Part shown: piece after piece, positions 60,301-64,000 of the stretch
Numbering within the stretch: position 1 is the stretch's first letter
Layout of the letters: every line of letters starts with the position of its first letter
NCBI RefSeq assembly: GCF_902167145.1
Contig: NC_050100.1
Span: 202,157,974 to 202,221,973, forward strand
From: Zea mays
Lineage: Eukaryota; Streptophyta; Magnoliopsida; Poales; Poaceae
Length of the DNA: 64,000 nt
Direction of reading: 5' to 3'
Translations under genes and position numbers: made by a program
The notes under the pieces: model-generated
The model's database searches: none
Seen by the model: only the letters and a program-made list of their open reading frames with translations
What the model was told of the DNA's origin: nothing

Positions 60301-63300
60301 GATGATAGATGGCCACACAACCCCCATTTTTGATGAAAATAGCCATGAGCGACCATTTTCAATAATACTAGAGGCTAGCACCTACGGATTTTTGACTAAG
60401 AAATGGTCTCCACCAGAAATCCAAGAATGTGATCTATGGCAAGGAAACATATGTGGGGTGAGGTGTATGAGCCTCTGGTCGATGATCAATGGCCACACAA
60501 CCCCCATTTTTGTCGAAAATAGCCATGAACGACCATTTTCAATAATACCGAAGGCTAACACCTACGGATTTTTGACCAAGAAATGGTCTCCACCAGAAAT
60601 CCAAGAATGTGATCTACGACAAGGAAACATATGTGGGGTGACGTGTACGAGCTTCTGGTCGATGATCAATGGCCACATAACCCTAATTTTTGTCGAAAAT
60701 AGCCATGAACGACCATTTTCAATGACACTGAAGGCTAACAACTGTGGATTTTTGACCAAAAAATGGTCTCCACCATAAATACAAGAATGTGATCTACGGC
60801 AAGGAAACATATGTGGGTTTAGGTGTACGAGCCTCTGGTCGATGATTAATGGCCACACAACCCTATTTTTTGTCGAAAATAGCCATGAACGACCATTTTC
60901 AATGACACTGAAGGCTAACACCTACGGATTTTTGACCAAGAAATGGTCTCCACCAGAAATCAAAGAATGTGGGGTGAGGTGTACGAGCCTTTGGTCGATG
61001 ATCAATGGCCACATGACCCCCATTTTTGTCGAAAATAGCCATGAATGACCATTTTCAATAATACCGAAGGCTAACACGTACGGATTTTTGACCAAGAAAT
61101 GGTCTCCATCAGATATCCAAGAATGTGATCTATGGCAAGGAAACATATGTGGGGTGAGGTGTATGAGCCTCTGGTCGATGATAAATGGCCACACAACCCC
61201 CATTTTAGTCAAAAATAGCCATGAACGACCATTTTCAATAATACCGAAGGCTAACACCAACAGATTTTTGACCAAGAAATGGTCTCCACCAGAAATCCAA
61301 GAATGTGATCTATGGCAAGAAAACATATGTGGGGTGAAGTGTACGAGCCTCTAGTCTATGATCAATGGCCACACAACCCCCATTTTTGTCGAAAATAGCC
61401 ATGAACGACCATTTTCAATGACATTGAAGGCTAACACCTATGGATTTTTGACCAAGAAATGGTCTCCACCATAAATCCAAGACTTTGATCTATGGCAAGG
61501 AAACATATGTGTAGTGAGGTGTATGAGCCTTTGGTCGAAGATCAATGGCCACACAACCCCCATTTTTGTCGAAAATAGCCATGAATGACCATTTTCAAGA
61601 ATACTGAAGGCTAACACATTCGGATTTTTGCCCAAGAAATGGTCTCCACCAGAAATCCAAGAATGTGATCAATGGCAAGGAAAAATATGTGGGGTGAGGT
61701 TTACGAGCCTCTAGTCGATGATAGATGGCCACACAACCCCCATTTTTGATGAAAATAGCCATGAGCGACCATTTTCAATAATACTAGAGGCTAGCACCTA
61801 CGGATTTTTGACTAAAAAATGGTCTCCACCAAAAATCCAAGAATGTGATCTATGGCAAGGAAACATATGTGGGGTGAGGTGTATGAGCCTCTGGTCGATG
61901 ATCAATGGCCACACAACCCCCATTTTTGTCGAAAATTGCCATGAACGACCATTTTCAATAATACCGAAGGCTAACACCTACGGATTTTTGACCAAGAAAT
62001 GGTCTCCACCAGAAATCCAAGAATGTGATCTATGGCAAGGAAACATATGTGTGGTGAGGTGTACGAGCCTCTGATCGATGATCAATGGCCACACAACCCC
62101 CATTTTTGTCGAAAATAGCCATGAACGAATATTTTCAATAATTCCGAAGGCTAACACCTACGGATTTTTGACCAAGAAATCGTCTCCACCAGAAATTCAA
62201 GAATATGATCTACGACAAGGAAACATATTGGGGTGAGGTGTACGAGCCTCTAGTCGATGATCAATGGCCACACAACCCCCATTTTTGTCAAAAACACTCA
62301 TGAACGACCATTTTCAATAATACCAAAGGCTAACACCTACGGATTTTTGACCAAGAAATGGCCTCCACGAGAAATCCAAGATTGTGATCTATGGCAATTA
62401 AACATATGTGGGGTGAGGTGTACGAGCCTCTGATCGATGATAAATGGCCACACAACCCCCATTTTTGTCGAAAATAGCCATGAACGACCATTTTCAATAA
62501 TACCGAAGGCTAACACCTACGGATTTTTGACCAAAAAATGGTCTCCACCAGAAATCCAAGAATGTGACCTATGGCAAGGAAACATATGTGGGGTGAGGTG
62601 TATGAGCCCCTGGTCGATTATCAATGGCCACACAACCCCCATTTTTGTCGAAAATTGCCATGAACGACTATTTTCAAAGACACTGAAGGCTAACACCTAT
62701 GGATTTTTTTACCAAGAACTGGTCTCCACCATAGATCCAAGAATGTGATCTATGGCAAGAAAACATATGTGTAGTGAGGTGTATGAGCCTCTGGTTGAAG
62801 ATAAATGGCCACACAACCCCCATTTTTGTCGAAAATAGCCATGAATGACCATTTTCAATAATACCGAAGGTTAACACATTCAGATTTTTGCCCAAGAAAT
62901 GGTCTCCACCAGAAATCCAAAAATGTGATCTATGTCAAGGAAACATATGTGGGGTGAGGTGTATGAGCCTCTGGTCGATGATCAATGGCCACAGAACCTC
63001 TATTTTGTAAAAAATAGCCATGAACGACCATTTTCAATAATACCGAAGGCTAACACGTACGGATTTTTGACCAAGAAATGGTCTCCACCAGAAATCCAAG
63101 AATGTGATCTACGGCAAGGAAACATATGTGGGTGAGGTGTATGAGCCTCTGGTCGATGATCAATGGCCACACAACCCCCATTTTGTCGAAAATAGCCATG
63201 AACGACCATTTTCAATAATACCGAAGGCTAACACGTACGAATTTTTGACCAAGAAATGGTCTCCACCAGAAATCCAAGAGTGTGCTCTATGGCAAGGAAA

Positions 63301-63930
63301 CATATGTGGGGTGAGGTGTACGAGCCTCTGGTCGACGATAAATGGCCACACAACCCCCATTTTTTATGAAAATAGCCATGAACGACCATTTTCAATAATA
63401 CCGAAAGCTAACACCTACGGATTTTTGACCAACAAATGGTCTCCACCAAAAATCCAAGAATGTGGTCTATGGCAAGGAAACATATGTGGGGTGAGGTGTA
63501 TGAGCCTTTGGTCGATGATCAATGGCCACACAACCCCCATTTTTGTCGAAAATAGCCATGAACGAACATTTTCAATAATACCGAAGGCTAACACGTACGG
63601 ATTTTTGACCAAGAAATGGTCACCACCAGAAATCCAAGAATGTGGTCTATGGCAAGGAAACACATGTGGGTGAGGTGTATGAGCCTTTGGTCGATGATCG
63701 ATTGCCACACAACCCCCATTTTTGTCGAAAGTAGCCATGAACGACCATTTTCAATAATAGCGAAGGCTAACACCTACGGATTTTTGACCAAGAAATGGTC
63801 TCCACCAGAAATCCAAGAATGTGATATATGGCAAGGAAACTTATGTGGGGTGAGGTGTACGATTCTCTGGTCGATGATCAATGGCGACACAACCCCCATT
63901 TTTGTTGAAAATAGCCATGAATGACCATTT
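57330..63930 (+). repeat. Segmental duplication of ~1.9 kb, copies 4.65 kb apart
   Basis: About 57330-59280 and 61980-63930 match at an offset of 4650-4651 bp. Shared rare variants are GAAACATATTGGGGTG, GGAAATTAAAC or GGCAATTAAAC, GGATTTTTTTACC, CAAAGACA, TATGTCAAGG, GAGTGTGCTC and GATCGATTGCC. Between them, 60302 and 61718 begin another pair of similar segments (GATAGATGGCC, GGCTAGCACC). Confidence 0.82.
60967..60971 (+). other. Junction of a 24-bp deletion inside one knob monomer
   Basis: AAAGAATGTGGGGTGAGG joins two places normally 24 bp apart. Both flanks have ATGTG and one copy is left. Like 4255, it looks like a deletion between short direct repeats. Confidence 0.72.
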
Positions 63931-64000
63931 TCAATGACACTGAAGGCTAACACCTACGAATTTTTGACCAACAAATGGTCTCCACGAGAAATCCAAGATT

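Larger units (their letters stand above)
49775..64000 (+). repeat. Knob 180-bp satellite array, block F5 (forward)
   Basis: About 79 forward monomers running off the right edge. It contains a 13-monomer tandem duplication at its start and a 1.9-kb segment repeated 4.65 kb apart near the end. Around 55.6-56.5 kb it resembles F1 and F3 (GTGTAGTGAGG, ATTTTGCCG and ACTAGAGGC subtypes in order). One monomer near 60967 has a 24-bp deletion. Confidence 0.93.

Noticed and set aside
1..64000. CRISPR-like array
   Set aside because: Regular spacing is present, but the whole 180 bp is repeated with no unique spacers; this is a plant satellite.
1..64000. TR-1 knob repeat or centromeric CentC/CRM sequence
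   Set aside because: I saw no 350-bp or 156-bp periodicity. The only retrotransposon has Tat features and I recognised no chromodomain.

Overview
The window is plant DNA from a grass of the genus Zea or a close relative (maize, teosinte, possibly Tripsacum). About 54.3 kb of the 64 kb is one satellite with a monomer of about 180 bp. I recognise it as the maize chromosome-knob 180-bp repeat (knob180). Landmarks present in nearly every monomer are GGCCACACAACCCCCAT, GACCAAGAAATGGTCTCC and GAATGTGATCTATGGCAAGG. No tRNA, rRNA, CRISPR array or ordinary host gene is visible. I saw no TR-1 type (about 350 bp) knob repeat.

Layout. The satellite lies in five blocks of alternating orientation: F1 (1-6172, +), R2 (6173-6252 and 15918-27409, -), F3 (27410-34055, +), R4 (34056-49774, -) and F5 (49775-64000, +), roughly 300 monomers in all. 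The four switch points are short-spacer palindromes. Monomer subtypes recur in fixed order as 3-mers (about 540 bp) and 5-mers (about 898 bp). Larger direct duplications of 13 and 14 monomers and several long-range copies lie on top of these. R2 and R4 are collinear copies of each other, and F1 and F3 are collinear over at least 1.3 kb. This suggests a duplicated macro-unit with an internal inversion.

The only non-satellite DNA is a 9665-bp LTR retrotransposon (6253-15917, coding on the minus strand). It sits in R2 about 80 bp from the F1/R2 switch, with a 5-bp target duplication (GTGGC). Its empty counterpart can be found inside R4 at 34374-34378. Its domain order (protease, RT, RNase H, second archaeal-type RNase H, integrase) places it in the Tat branch of Ty3/gypsy elements. 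It may belong to the maize cinful/zeon group, but I cannot confirm the family. The capsid part of gag is missing and one in-frame TAG breaks the polyprotein. Between pol and the 3' LTR, in antisense to pol, is the accessory gene typical of Tat elements. It has three exons, two short introns in phase 0, and three premature stop codons. The LTRs differ by 9 substitutions and one 2-bp indel over about 598 bp (about 1.5%), so the insertion is fairly recent. Most small open frames in the satellite are a by-product of a 60-codon monomer and are not genes.
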